A stretch of 64,000 nucleotides of DNA from Cladopsammia gracilis (Eukaryota; Cnidaria; Anthozoa; Scleractinia; Dendrophylliidae). A program made the translations under genes and the position numbers. A model generated the notes under the pieces. It did not search any database. It was not told the origin of the DNA and worked only from the letters and a program-made list of their open reading frames with translations. The DNA is taken from the NCBI GenBank assembly GCA_022457155.1, contig JAJGOT010000353.1, positions 125,001 through 189,000 of the forward strand, given 5' to 3'. Each line of letters opens with the position of its first letter. Position 1 is the first letter of the stretch. Positions 35,965 through 48,396 of the stretch are shown here, piece after piece.

Positions 35965-36176
35965 TTAAAACCCTTTGAGCCCTAATAACAATTTTAAATT
36001 CTCATTTCTAGTCCTATACATTTCCTATAGAAGTAGTGGAGAGAAATTGTTTGGATATCAAGAGAACTCATCTTGTGTGATCATGTCCTTAATTCTCATG
36101 ACCTTTTTGATCAATAAGGCATTAATATTACAAGATGAAATTTGATGCTGGTCACTCCTAGGGCTTAAAGGATTAA
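35965..36176. mobile_element. 212-bp TTAA-ended MITE, family A copy 2 (inverted)
   Basis: Reverse-complement alignment to 17398-17608 along its full length, with TTAA at both borders. Confidence 0.85.
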
Positions 36177-36380
36177 CCTTATCTCATCATACAACATAGA
36201 ACGTTCCATATTCTATATAGCATCAACCCCATCAGTCCGTTTCATAGAAGCAGTATGCAGCTCTTACAAGGTCTTCTCTGATTTGCTGAGAAAACAATAG
36301 AAAAAAAAACACAACAATAGATCCTAGCCCTGAAAACAATAGAGCTGCGTGATACCCAGGTCCGATGAAATTAGAGGTTG

Positions 36381-36515
36381 TTAAAGGCGAACCAGCGGTA
36401 TAAAAGGGCAAAGCCCCACGCCAAATCTAATGCAAATGAGCAAGAACAATAGATTTTGCTCATTTACATGAGTTGGACAGTCCAGCCGCCTTTTATATTG
36501 CGGGTTTGGCTTTAA
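36381..36515. mobile_element. palindromic MITE with AATCTAATGCAAATGAGC core (copy 2)
   Basis: Ends TTAAAGGCGAACC and GGTTTGGCTTTAA are inverted. The core is the same as at 29029-29153, but the outer arms differ. Confidence 0.7.
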
Positions 36516-36884
36516 GAGCTGCGTGGTATCTGCATAGCCACAATATTCAGAACATTTAGAAATAAACTATCCGAAACATTCATAAAAAAGCCATAAATAT
36601 TGTAAACGTAGTTCATAATTTTCTTAACATCTCAACCTTTTTCTAAATAAATCAGTTGTTATTTGAAATGACGACGGAAACAATAAAAAGCATTTCCATA
36701 AAAATAGATTTTTATTTCCAAAGGATGGAAATTTCATTGTTCTGTTAACCAACATGGCCGCCGTGCAAAAAAAAAAAAACAATCTCTTTTTCAAAATTAT
36801 TTTCTTTCTTTGACTTGTTTAAATTTTCAGATATTTAAAATTAATTTAAATATCCAAATGTTTAGATATTTCTAAAGTGATTTT

Positions 36885-36990
36885 TTCGCAGATTTCCACG
36901 TTGAAAACGTCGTCTGGTACTCTTTATCTTTCATAAGTGTTTTTGTCGGAGATTTCCACGTTGAAAACGTCGCCTGGTATCTTTATGTTT
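36885..36990. repeat. 62-bp tandem duplication
   Basis: GAGATTTCCACGTTGAAAAC and its flanks occur twice in a row (near 36890 and 36952) with few differences. Confidence 0.7.
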
Positions 36991-37187
36991 AAGCCTTTGC
37001 TCGAGGAAAGGCACTTATACAAAAATAAACATGTTTTTATCCAATCAGAACGCGAATAGCATCCAATCTATATTATACTTTGTAATGAAACTGTCCTTGA
37101 TTGCAAACACTATGCAATCATACATTCGGCGTGTTTTTTATTGGAAACGTGCAAGCTGTGTTTATAATAGTTGTTCTTTTAGGCTTT

Positions 37188-37420
37188 TAACCGTTTCACT
37201 CATAGAGTAAATTATGGAGACATGTGGTGTAGTTCTAACTTTTAAATCTCTTGTCGAAATCCTGTGGTGTGACCCTTCAAATGAAACCTCCGCGGCAGTA
37301 CTTTTGCATGGTACCATTAGTTTTGTAATATTTTATAAAATAAAACTGAATTTGGGATTTTTCGTGAATTTCGATATTCGGCATTCTTGCGAGTTAAATT
37401 TCAAATGTTCATAGAAGCTA
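37188..37420. mobile_element. family B copy (inverted relative to 26880)
   Basis: Shares AGTAAATTATGGAGACATGT, GAAATCCT(A/G)TGGTGTGAC and GCATGGTACCATTAGTTTT with the copy at 26880-27119. Confidence 0.65.
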
Positions 37421-37699
37421 GAGGGCCGTTGAAAATTGAAAGGTAGTTTTTACGAAATCTTAGTCTGTTGTGACTTTGATTGTTGATTTTAAAATGTTGA
37501 TTCTGTCGCTACATCAGTGCTTATTGAAAGTTTATCTTACTTCGTGTCACGAGTTGACCATTTTTTTACGTTTATTTTAATGCAGTAGTCAAACGCAGAA
37601 GATAGAATTGCTCACATAGACTGATTTTTAAAAGCTGTCAGGTTTTAGCTTGCGTCACAGGTGTCAGAGACAGTCCAAAATAAAATCTCCGTAAAATGC

Positions 37700-38180
37700 C
37701 TGTTCGGTACAATTTCACTAAATTTATTAGTCCAAAATACTTTTTCGGGAAGGACTTATTTTCAAGGTAGCTTTATATTGGAAGGCCTATTTTCGGAAAG
37801 ATTTTCGTGCCTGAGGTTTAGATGGCAGGTATTTTTAGGAGGGCTTATATTAGATGTTTTGGCATTACTGCGAATATAAATTGTTTTGAAGTAATTTTAC
37901 ATCGTTTTGGAGATCTGAATTTGTTAGAAGTTTAAGTACCTTGGTGTAATTATTTCAGTTGTCTTATTATATTATTACTGTCTCACTGTTATACTTATAA
38001 TTCATCTTTAAATCCGTTCATGGGTTATATATTTGGAAAAACCTATTTTGGGAAGGATTTTTATCTCTGGATTTTTTTTTTCTTACTTCCGTTTTTTAGG
38101 GGAGGGAGGGGGGGGGGGGGACTTATTTTGGAAGGCCTTATTTCCAGGAGGGCTTATATTCGGAAGTTTTACTCTATTCT
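37700..38180. repeat. GGCTTATATTCGGAAG-type repeat
   Basis: Repeated GGAAGG(C/A)CTTATTTT and GGGCTTATATTCGGA words. These are the complement of the AATATAAGCCCCTCCG words at 56.7-57.2 kb and 59.2-59.8 kb. Confidence 0.5.
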
Positions 38181-41141
38181 TTATAGCCATTTGGCATCGT
38201 TTTTGCATGAAAAACTGAATTTGTTAGGAATTTAAACACTAAACTATTCAAAGGTGTAGTTATTTCAATTGCCTTAATTTCACGCGAATAATTTATGATC
38301 AGAATTTGCTTTACTTAGTCTTTTTAATACTGCAAGTTAATTTTCCCCCCAAGGGCTTTGTTTTATTAATGAGATAACAACAGCCAGCGATATCAACAAA
38401 AAAACCATCAAAATACCCGGCCGAATGTGATGAGCTCGGAAAATATTAAATGTGACGCGAGGAATCGATTCAGCTTCTCAAACAAACTTTGTTATAGGCT
38501 TAGTATCCGTCAGTAAATGGATTTTAACCACGTGAACTTCAAATACATCATGAGAAAGCGTTTAGTTTACCCATAGACACCCAGCCGTATGCAAATGACA
38601 GGCCAAAGACGCTGTGTTTGAGAATAGGCGTCCCTTAAAGCCGCTAATCGCTTTATTTAAGGCTTCCCGTGTTTCCATGGCAACTTGTCTTTGTGCAATT
38701 CCACCATTTTTCCGGGTGTGAAGTGAAATAAATTTCCCGCACACGGAAATTTTTACAAGAATGAATTATTCTGGTGTTTACCGAGGAAGCTGAGCTTAAG
38801 GATGTAGTTTGGAGCAAATTGGAAAACCTTTCTTCTCAGTTTCGTGTGCTTGTAAACAAAGAAAAAACAAGATGCCTTAATAAGACAACGAAAGTTATTA
38901 AGCTTTTTTTACGTCTAACCCTTACAGAGGATTTCCAGTTAAGCTTTTCCGCCTTTTTTACTTATCCAGTTGTTGTCGTTGTTATTTTAGCATGCAGTGA
39001 AATTAATAATAGCTTTCACCTTTTTTAGTTTCTAATTTCGTGCCACCGACGTGAGTTATGCGGTTGTCAATTAAGCCTGTGGCTTACCTTCCTAGCCATT
39101 CGATGCTCTTCACTTATGCTTTCATAATTGAGCAATATTACAGAAACATTAACACCATACAGAAATCCTTTTAAGCGAAAGACGTAATGTCGATTTGTCT
39201 CTGGTTATATTTAAGGGAAAGTTACCCACCGCCCGGAAAAGAATCATATTGAACCAAATATAGTTACAACATTTCTTTTTTCCGGCGTTTATTCCGGTGT
39301 TTTTATTTTTACAATATCCATGGCGTGAAACAATATTTACCACTTGGTAGGAATTGCTTCGAGCAGAATTATTCCTAATGTGATGAACTTATTTCAGAAT
39401 TTATGATTCGCTGATGCGATATTTCATTAAGTGCATGAATCCAAGCTATAAATTGCAAAACAAAAATTTAGCAAAGGAAGGGACAATATTTTATGATGCT
39501 CTTTAATTGCACGCTTCCTAATCTTCACCTCGAGTCTTTTCTATCTTCCGAAATGTTATTCGACGTGCGGCCAATGGCTTGTTTTGCCTGGAAAAACGCA
39601 TTTTGCGTCGTTGGCAGAATCAACAAATCGCATTATGTTGCTTGTCATCTCGTTCTAGGAGTCTTTTAAATTTTGCTGTAAACAAACCGAAACAGCTTTT
39701 GTGTTTTGGCTGTATCTTTAGCCGCGGCGGCATTTTTTCGGAAATTGCATTCAACAGGCTTGCTCTAATGGTTTTGACCCGTGCAAAGTGATAAAGGGCC
39801 TTGACGTCATGGTAACCACAAGTGTTTTTGAGAACAATCTCCAGCGTGGGTTGTATTTTACTTTTGAGTGTAAATAAATCTTGTTTCAGGGTAAATTATA
39901 ATAGTTTGAATCTCTGTCCGGATGTCAACAGATAAAACTTCATTTTGTACTTTTATATATTTTTTTTTTATTTTGGTTGTTGGATCATGCATGTTCCTTC
40001 AACAAAAGCGTTGTTCGTTAAAATCTCTCTTTAAAGTCGGCCTAGAGCGTCCGCTTATAGAAAATCATCAATTTTATAGTTTTTAATATTTCTCACTCGA
40101 AAATGCAAGCTAATATTAGGGGCGAAGTTGACAGGTTTTGTGCGTTTAATTTCAAGAAAGAAAATAAATAATACCAAATGTCGACAAAAGAAAAATTAAA
40201 TATTTCAGTCAGAGGTTGAAAAATATCTCTAATTTGATACAAAAGAATAGAAAAATTGCAAACATATTCACATTTTTTGTGATTGCTAAGATCGATAAGA
40301 CTCCCCAAAATATGTAAAATAAAAATAAAAATAATGGAATATTGTTTGAATCCCTACAAGTAAATCAGAAAGAGTGGTTAATATGGATTCGGAAATATTG
40401 CTAATGAAGTTTCCTGTAATGAATTTTTCGACCAATGCCGTGAGTGTGTGAGCGGCTTAGCCAATCAGGCAACGGCTGGTCGCGTTTGGCGCGATTTTGT
40501 GCCCGTCAAGCCGCATTTACCGCCAAAACTCGGTGTGCCAGAAATAGCTCATGCATATTAATATGCATGAATTATTTGTAATACTTTGTATGCAGATTAG
40601 TCCCTTGGCAACAGGTGGCCCAACACTGAAACAGCCTGGAGATCTCATCGAGAACATACAGCTTCTGCGGACTCGAGTTTCCCTGTTCAACTTTAGACTC
40701 CGCCTCCAAAACACGCTGAATAATAACCCGACATGACTCGCTAATGGGCCCGAGGTCTTGTCTAGAGTGTTTATATCCCCCTTGCTTTCTCTTATTATCG
40801 GAAATGATTAGAAACTGCATTTTACTCGACAGAGGCTCGCTTGGACTGAACAGCCACTAGGAAACGCGCTCAGAGCCCTCGAGTCGGTGTGGGAGTTGTG
40901 TTTGAATCAAACACCGTGTCGTGGTTTCCGGTTGGATTTGTGAAAATTCTATGGAAAGATGTGGGCTGAGAAATATTGTTAATAGCTTTTGTCGACGATT
41001 GATCGCGAGATGAATTTTCCAGACAAGCATTATCTCGATTCATGTTTTGCTAGTGGCGGGGATGGCTCGATTCTTTCCAGGAGAATGGCGAAATTCGTAG
41101 CAAGAAATGTTGGTGTTGTCAGTGGGAAAAACTTCTGAGAA

Positions 41142-42074
41142 ATGCCGAAATCGTTCTTGATTAAAAAGGGGAGAGAATATGGAAACCTGTCGGCAAACCC
41201 CGGTTTCCAAAAAAACCCGGCTATTACCGAAGGTGAGCGATGTGTTTTGTTTCCTTATCACAACTATATATTATTACATTATTTTTTATTTTCTGTGGCT
41301 CGAATCTGTCGTATTTTTAGTTGAATGATTCGTTTTTGCGTCGTGCCCTGCCTGACAGAGAAATTTGTTGATTGTATTCTTCTTTTCGTAACACCTGTTG
41401 GTTTTTTGCACTCGCTTACGTTTTCAGGGGCCGCGAGAGAGTCGGGAAAATCATCGGCTTCGCAAAACCTGCCACATTACAAGCTGAAATGCCGTGAAAA
41501 TGGCAAAACAGTGAAGGGAAACGCAGAAGAGGCGATTTTAGACGAAAACGGCAACTGCGTCGACGATTTGAACGCGGGTTGTTCTGATGGACGCCACAAA
41601 GGCGCTGAAAACGCCATTGGCGGTCGAAGCCGGTATGTTTGTGCCGAATGTGGCAAATCGTATGCCACGTCTTCGAATCTCTCCCGACACAAACAAACTC
41701 ATAGAAGCTTGGACAGCAAGCTCGCCAAGCGCTGTGAACACTGCGGTAAAGCTTACGTCTCCATGCCGGCATTGGCGATGCATGTTTTAACTCACAAGCT
41801 TCTTCACAAGTGTGAAGTGTGTGGCAAAGCATTCAGCAGACCGTGGCTTCTGCAAGGACACATGAGGTCGCACACGGGAGAACGGCCGTTCTTGTGCCCC
41901 GAATGCAACAAAGCGTTCGCGGATCGTTCGAATCTCCGGGCGCACATGCAGACTCACTCGCCTCTCAAACAATTCAAGTGCGACCGCTGCGATCGAACGT
42001 TCGCTTTGAAATCATACCTCAATAAACACGCCGAGTCCGCCTGCGCTCGCGAGATGACAACAAGCAAGGAGTGA
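41142..42074 (+). CDS. SCRT: Scratch-family zinc-finger transcriptional repressor (Snail superfamily)
   Basis: Exons 41142-41232 and 41428-42074 join in phase to give 738 nt and 245 aa. The start is fixed by the SNAG repressor motif MPKSFLIKK at residues 1-9 (family consensus MPRSFLVK), the corepressor-recruiting tail of Snail proteins. A short unstructured linker with an acidic patch follows. Five zinc fingers lie at about residues 100-122, 131-153, 157-179, 185-207 and 213-236. The first four are C2H2; the fifth reads CDRC...HAESAC, so it is C2HC, as in Snail and Scratch. The Scratch-specific sequence in finger 1 and the linker, SYATSSNLSRHKQTHRSLDS, separates it from Snail proper. The following VSMPALAMHVLTH and FSRPWLLQGHMRSHTGE are shared superfamily blocks. 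Scratch proteins bind E-box DNA and repress; in other animals they act mainly in neurons. The single intron right after the SNAG exon matches the vertebrate layout as I recall it. Confidence 0.93.
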
Positions 42075-44956
42075 ATCAACGATTCTTCGTTCTGGAAACC
42101 AAAGAAAAAGCCGGGATTCGGCAAAGCCAGCTCGACTAAATTGTGTAGTTAAGGTAGCTATATGTTCGTGAAATTTTATTGGTCGTAAAACCTGTAGCGT
42201 TATCGCTTATCGTGGCATTGAAAATGTACATCTAAATTGTAAATTTCGCTGTTTGAAAAAGATGCAGAGAATCGTATCTGCGTTTATACGCTGAAGATTG
42301 AATTGTCTTCAGCAAAAAGGATGAGTTTGTCATCATCAATCTGCTATAATGTCTCATTTGAAACGCGGCCACTCAAAAGCATTAAGAGATTTTAAGTTCT
42401 TTCTGAGAAAGAAAATATATTGGCTGTCATGTTAGGTGGTATTTATCTAGAAGACAGCTAGAAATAAGGGATGTATTTGCATTGAATTTTAGCGAGAAGC
42501 TGATTGGCCGGACTCGCGAGAATGGATTGAAGGATCGCTAGAATTGTTTATGTGCCATCCCGCCTAGAGTTTGATTTCATTTGAAATCTCACGGAAAATA
42601 TAAACTAAAATGAATTTGGTATAGGAAATCCCCTTCGGCTTACCTACGAGAAATTATTGGGGTTTTTTTTCGTACTGAAGGCAGAGAAATCTATTATTTT
42701 TCTGTTTTCATAATTCTTGGTTGAGAGAATCGGACTTCATTCTTAGGGGTATATTCGCTGTTAATTTTACACTTGTTGGTTCAGTTGCATTTCGTATTCA
42801 TTCGCCTTACGATTTTAATATTAATAAGGGGCCATTTCCTTTACTTTGAAATCAATAGTCCGACTATGTCGGCAATTTTTACAGCTTTTTAAACGTAAAT
42901 ATCCAGCTGAAAATTCAGCAAAGAAAAAAAGCATTGCTTTTTTTAATTTTCCGAGTTGTAGACCAACTTTGCACAAGGCACACTGCTAGGCAGTTTACAT
43001 ACCATATTTCATAAATTAAAATTTATAATTTATTCCTCCGCTAAAAACCACGTCTTTTGAATTAAGTAATTGCATTGAAGACGCATATACGTATAAGAGA
43101 TTTGGTATATGGTTTTGGAAATGATTCCATTACACTTGGTTTTTAAAAATAATGAAATTGAATTTGAATTTTTTGTCACATCGAGGATTTACGTGCGCTT
43201 CGGCAGGAGGAAAAATTTTCAAATGATTTGGACCTCGGATAAATTGTCACTTTAAATCTTGTAACAGTAGATCGATGTCAGCGTGGCAAATAAGGATGTT
43301 TTAATTCTTTGTCGTTTACCTTCAGTTGCCATATTGTCAGTCCATTGAAAGTGATATTTGGAGATAACAAATTGCACTCGTTTTCTCGTTTTGTGCCAAA
43401 AATCGAAAACTGAAATGATTCGAATTCATTCCAGTGAATTTCTGCTGAGTAAACATCTCTTTGATTTTTAATATTCTGGCTTCATTCTCAAACCTTATAT
43501 ATGACCTTTGGTTTAATTGCTTCTTTTCTGTTTCTCTCTGTAATTGATGAATCTGACATCGAGTTAAGAAATTTTGAAAACAAATACATTTCAGGGGTTT
43601 TTTTTTCTCACGACAGGAATTGATGTGATTGTTAAGTTATTCTGCCTTAGTGTAAAGGTTTTAAGATTTCCAGATTTGATATTGGATGTTCTTGCCGTTG
43701 GGATGTCAGCTAAATATATTCTAAAGAGTTTACGTTATAATTTAACGAGTCACTTTGGGGTCCCTGTATAAAAGCCTTTAATTTGCATGTATACAATATT
43801 AGTCAAGGAAGGCAAATGTGACAATTTGCTTTTAGTCGAATTTAGTCGTGTAAAATTAACTGTATATAGGTTGTATATAAAAAGTAGGAAATTGATTTTC
43901 AGTCCTTCAGCTCAGATGTCTCTGATTCAGTGATGAACACTACATTTCTCCTCAAAATTTCACTAGAGACGATTAGTAATGAGATTTTAATGAAACTCTT
44001 CCGATGGTCCATATAAGATCGATTGTATTGAGACAGCAATACGGATGATTTGTATTTCGATATCAGAGCTTTAAGGGTTGATCGTAAGATACTGGAAGAT
44101 ATCGCACCGCTGGAGTGATATCGAATGAACATGTTTGCTCTTACAGAGCATTCCAGTTGATCTGCATTACAGATTTGTAGATAATTCTACGTACACAGAA
44201 AACAAGCAACGCCACAGCATTGTTAATATTTTAGCTTGTATATTTTACATATTAGATTAAGGTAGATTTGCTCTATTTTGCTGGTCAGAAAACATGCTTT
44301 ATTCGCGCTTATTTCACTTTTCGTGGAAACATTTTCTCATTTCGTTTCAAGAAATGCCTGTATGTTCTCAACAGCAGGGCTGTTAAAATCCAGGAGATAT
44401 AAATTCGGTATTAACAACCCCTATTGGGTACCTTAAAAGACCTGTCCTACGTCATAGGTCAACTCCATATATCACGTTGATTAAGATCGGTTTTGTAATC
44501 TATTGAGGGTTATCTTGTGCTTCCAAGGGGCCTTTGCAGCAGTTGTATTCCTTTGTTGTGAAGTCTTTGATTAAACTGCAAGAGGTTTGCAATGAGTTTC
44601 TCTGTTTCCTGGGTAATTCATCTACTTATTTAAATGTTTCCCTGTATGACACGAAATTTTCCGTGTTAAGAGGAAGTTCTTTTATTTCTACGACGATAGC
44701 CATCATAAATGCTAGCGTCCGACAGGTGTCTTCAACGTGCAAGCTGATGTTAGGGTCAACTGAGATCGATACAGATCGATCACGTTGGTAAAGAAAAATT
44801 GAATGCGTTTTGACCCTTCATACGCAGATATGGCATATTCAGTCAAGAAACATGGAAGGCCAGTGAGGCAGCGTGGCGCTTAAAGAGTTAAACAAACTGC
44901 ACTTTAGAGAAAAAAAACTTTAACGTGCATGGCAGATCAGAAGGCTGAATTTGTTC

Positions 44957-45032
44957 GGTTTCTTTTAATATCGCCCAATATTTCGGTTAGACAAAACTAA
45001 CCTTCATCAGGGGCTAAGAAAGCTAAGAGAGA
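44957..45032 (-). ncRNA. hammerhead-ribozyme-like motif
   Basis: Read on the - strand, the order is: stem I 5' side TTTCTTAGCCC; core CTGATGA; one extra A; stem II GGTTAG, loop TTTTGT, CTAACC; core GAAA; TATT; then stem I 3' side GGGC ... AAAGAAA. GCCC pairs with GGGC and TTTCTT with AAGAAA across an internal loop. Stem II is a perfect 6-bp hairpin. Stem III would be only two A-T pairs, as in the minimal hammerheads known from Penelope-like retroelements. The extra A after CTGATGA departs from the consensus. I cannot tell whether it cleaves. Confidence 0.5.
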
Positions 45033-45680
45033 GACTGAATATTTTTTTGGCCCTAAGGGCCTTATTTTTTGGCCAGATAACGAGGGGGTGGGGGTTAAGC
45101 CACTGATATGTTCTTCATCCCACACATCAAAATACCAGTCGAAGCCAGTAAGCCTTTTATTGAACCACATAAAAATATTCTCCGGAGGTTTAAGGAGGTC
45201 TGCGAAAATGTCTTGGCAACATTGTCAAATTATTTTCTCGTTTACAGGAAGACGTAAAGGGCTGTTCACACAGCTGACGTTTAATACAGTTTTAATAGCC
45301 GGCAGCGATTGTTGCAGCAATTTTAATTACGACTTAAAATCACCTGTGAAAACTTCCGCCGTTTGTGGGCAGTTTTCAGGATAAATATCCGATGTTAGCA
45401 TGAAACACCTCGGCTTACACATCGATTAATTTTCTCGCGATCTTATTGGATAAAACACATCACGTGGTACAAAATCGGATGTTGCAGGATGTCACGCGAT
45501 ATACCGCGGCCAATTTTATTTCGACGACGATTGAAGGGGCATTGTCACGCAGATTCTGCTGTGTTTCGGTCAAATGAACCAAATAGTTGACAAAGTACCT
45601 TTGCTCAAACAGAAAATTGCTCTTAGAACACCAATAAGAAAATATCAAGTGATTTCTTCAAGGAAGAGCAAACCATTATA

Positions 45681-46206
45681 AAGGCGCTGTTACACTAGGC
45701 GATAATTCGTGCAACTTGTCTCGCAACAACTAATAATACTCCTGTAAGTTAAACATTAACTTACAGGAGATAAAAACCGTGCGTTGCGGTGCTGCGAGAC
45801 AAGTTGCACGAGGAGTGTTAGACTACGCTATGTTTCTCACAACTTCTTTCATTCTGGGTACTGTCGTGGTCATAGAGTCACTTTCAGCCGCCATTTTGTC
45901 TTCGAGAGAACAACGCACATGCGCTAAAAGGAGCAATTTAATTGGCTGATGTCACAAAACGTTGCGACACACGTTACATGAAGCATGTTATACTACGCAA
46001 CGCTTGAAAAATTCGTTGCAGCGTTGCGAGAATCGTTGCGAAAAATAGAACTGAGTTCTACTTCTCGCAACGATTGCGGCAACAAAAAAATTCCGAGAAA
46101 TGTTTGTTGCAGGGTATGTTACACTAGGCAATTTTTCATGCAAGTTGTGTCGCAACAAAATTGCGACACAAGTTGCACGAAACATTGCCTAGTGTAACAG
46201 CGCCTT
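45681..46206. mobile_element. AAGGCGCTGTTACACTAGGC inverted-repeat element
   Basis: The left end AAGGCGCTGTTACACTAGGC is matched by the complement ending at 46206. The interior has several GTTGCGA(C/G)A words and a central palindrome TAGAACTGAGTTCTACTTCT shared in form with 56533-56646. A second internal boundary (GTTACACTAGGC near 46130) suggests two joined copies. Confidence 0.7.
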
Positions 46207-46822
46207 AAGTTTTTCTTCGATTTTTCCACGACGCTTTGGAGGAACTTTAAAAAATTGGCCAATTTTTTCGGGTTACAGTCCGTTTCCATCCTGGCCATCC
46301 GCAGCCAAAGATAACGAATACTAGTTTTTGTTAACAAAACAACAAAGTAACAAAGTATTTGTTGACAAAACTGGACCATTATTTGTAGGTTTCCATTGAA
46401 ACAAATATGTTTTTTGGCTTTTCAAATTGATACTAAAAATTGGTGACATAGCCCCACTTATGTCCAGAAATGCAGGTAACTCGGACTTTGGGCACTTCAT
46501 ATTACACACAATTATTTGTAATTTCCATATGACTTCATGTTTGACGGAATTGCTTGTGTTTAGGTGAGAATTAGGTCTAGGGGACACTTCTTGATGTCTA
46601 TCATAAAGAGCATGAATCTCATTAGCGTGCATTTCTGGACATACCTCCATAGCCCCTTTAATTAAGGGGGATTGTAGTTGAATTTCAATAAAATAGCAAG
46701 AGTTTGAAAGAAGGGATAGAAGAAAGAAAATTACTTTTGGAACACCAACAAACAGTTGATACCCTCTCAAGAATCTTTAAGAGCACCCTAGGTTGGTGGC
46801 GGACTGTTTTGATCTACTTATT

Positions 46823-47105
46823 AGAGCAGTTTCAATTGAGTGTGGTAAAACCAAAACCAAAGTAATTACTCTGACCAATCACAGTGGTCGTAAACAATCC
46901 AATGAACCAATCAGAGCTCGAAGCAATTACATGTCGGCGGCGCCAAGCGCGGGAAAACGCGTGCGAGCAAGTCACGATTGGTTTTGGTTTTACTTCTGAT
47001 TGGTCGAGAAAGTGGCGCGAGATTTTTTAGCCAATCACAAAGCGTAGCAATACAAAACCAAAGCAATTGTGTAATCACTTTTCACACTCAATTGAAAACT
47101 GCTCT
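46823..47105. mobile_element. AGAGCAGTTTTCAATTGAG MITE family, full copy (inverted)
   Basis: Reverse-complement match to 35622-35903 over its full length, with ends AGAGCAGTTTCAATTGAGTG and AATTGAAAACTGCTCT. The two copies are close enough to suggest fairly recent movement. Confidence 0.85.
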
Positions 47106-47515
47106 ATTAACTTCATACTCTAATTTTAAAACCTCCAGTTAATGTTATTCTTATTTTTCTAAATTTCATAATCCCCCCTCCCTTTATTTTTGTTCTCTCA
47201 CACTCCTAAAATCATCCCAGAATTTACAAAGAATCACGTAACTTTGATCTACAGGCTAAGTGAAAGTATTTGGATTGCTTGAAACGTTAATAAAGAGAAA
47301 TCTGGCCATTAAACCGATCACAAGTAGCGCAAAAATGGCATTTTTCATAAAATAAAAAGAAAGTGGTTTTGCAGAAGCCAGTGAAGGCGAAATTAACAAT
47401 TTGGTGACAAATGCGGTGCAAGAAAATGCCAAAAAAATATGCTGTAAATGTCGCTGTACGAATATCAATATATCGAAATAGACCGAATTAACGTTCTCCT
47501 TGGTTCCTCAAGGCC

Positions 47516-47728
47516 ATTCTCGTCCCCAAAGCCGTGATCCTTTTGATCAGCGCCACGAATTACGGACTCTGGTCTGTTCGATCCAATTTGAAAGTCGTTC
47601 TGCGCATAGTCACAGTTTATTCCGCTCAAATCTGATTGGCCGACAATCGAAAATGAGCACTCTGCGCATGCTTAACAAAACGGAATCGGCCCGTAATCCA
47701 TGGCGCTGGCCCTCTGGAGACGAGAATG
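47516..47728. mobile_element. ATTCTCGTCCCC element with 9-bp duplication (copy 2)
   Basis: Ends ATTCTCGTCCCCAAAGCC and the complement of ATTCTCGTCTCCAGAG. CCTCAAGGC repeats directly at 47506-47514 and 47729-47737. A 9-bp duplication is the Mutator-like hallmark. Confidence 0.8.
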
Positions 47729-48095
47729 CCTCAAGGCAGTTTTTATGCCGACAGCGCATGCGCTCTGCTTCTGTTTTTATGCCGTAAAGATCAGTTTGAC
47801 GTTTAGTTTTGTTTCGCTCTGCTCCCGTCCCATTAAAATTGCAATCAATCACGTTGCTTGTGTGGAAATGGGAAACATTAAACGAATTTTGATCAGTTTA
47901 AGTTTTATGTTCAGACTACGAAAACCATGAACATCACTGACACTTCACTGAAAAGCTACCCCCCCCCCCCCACCCCCCGCCCCCGAACGGGTATACATTG
48001 CTTAATAATGTATAACGTCATCAGTCAAGAAGTCAAGAAGGAAATTACGTCAAATATATGAGACACAAGTCGATGGAGTACGATTACCAACACCT

Positions 48096-48101
48096 TTTAT
48101 T
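48096..48101 (-). promoter_or_regulatory. possible poly(A) signal of the fibrinogen-domain locus
   Basis: AATAAA on the - strand about 300 nt past the stop at 48397. Confidence 0.4.
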
Positions 48102-48396
48102 GATTGCTAATACTTCGTACAATGTTCGAAGTAAATAATAAGCATGCGCAAAATCTCCCATCACCAAGAATAGAAATAATAGGACACAGTATTAAACACC
48201 TGTTTGAAACCCGTGAAATCATACAATTTTACATCAAACTAAACTGAAACGGTTAAAATTTATACGCTTTTTAAACGCTGTGTAAGACCAAAATAGTAAA
48301 ATACACCTTATTTCATGGGGAAATCTACACCCTATTCTACTAGAGACCATGACGGTTAAATTCCCGAGGTCTACTAAATCATGCTATAGCGCTATT

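Larger units (their letters stand above)
29460..41141. other. intergenic region between CTNNBL1 and Scratch, repeat-rich on the left
   Basis: I found no exon with a recognisable product here. 29.5-38.2 kb is largely transposon-derived (listed separately). 38.3-41.1 kb looks mostly unique and would be the place to search for Scratch control elements, but I see no definable site. Confidence 0.5.
42075..48396. other. intergenic region between Scratch and the fibrinogen-domain locus
   Basis: Starts with the Scratch 3' UTR, whose end I cannot place. 42.1-44.8 kb looks like unique AT-rich DNA without a supported exon. 44.9-47.8 kb carries the ribozyme-like motif and MITEs listed separately. No gene is recognised. 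Confidence 0.5.

Noticed and set aside
46793..46999. Similar predicted peptides at 35.7, 46.8 and 53.3 kb
   Set aside because: They come from copies of one MITE family, not from a gene family.
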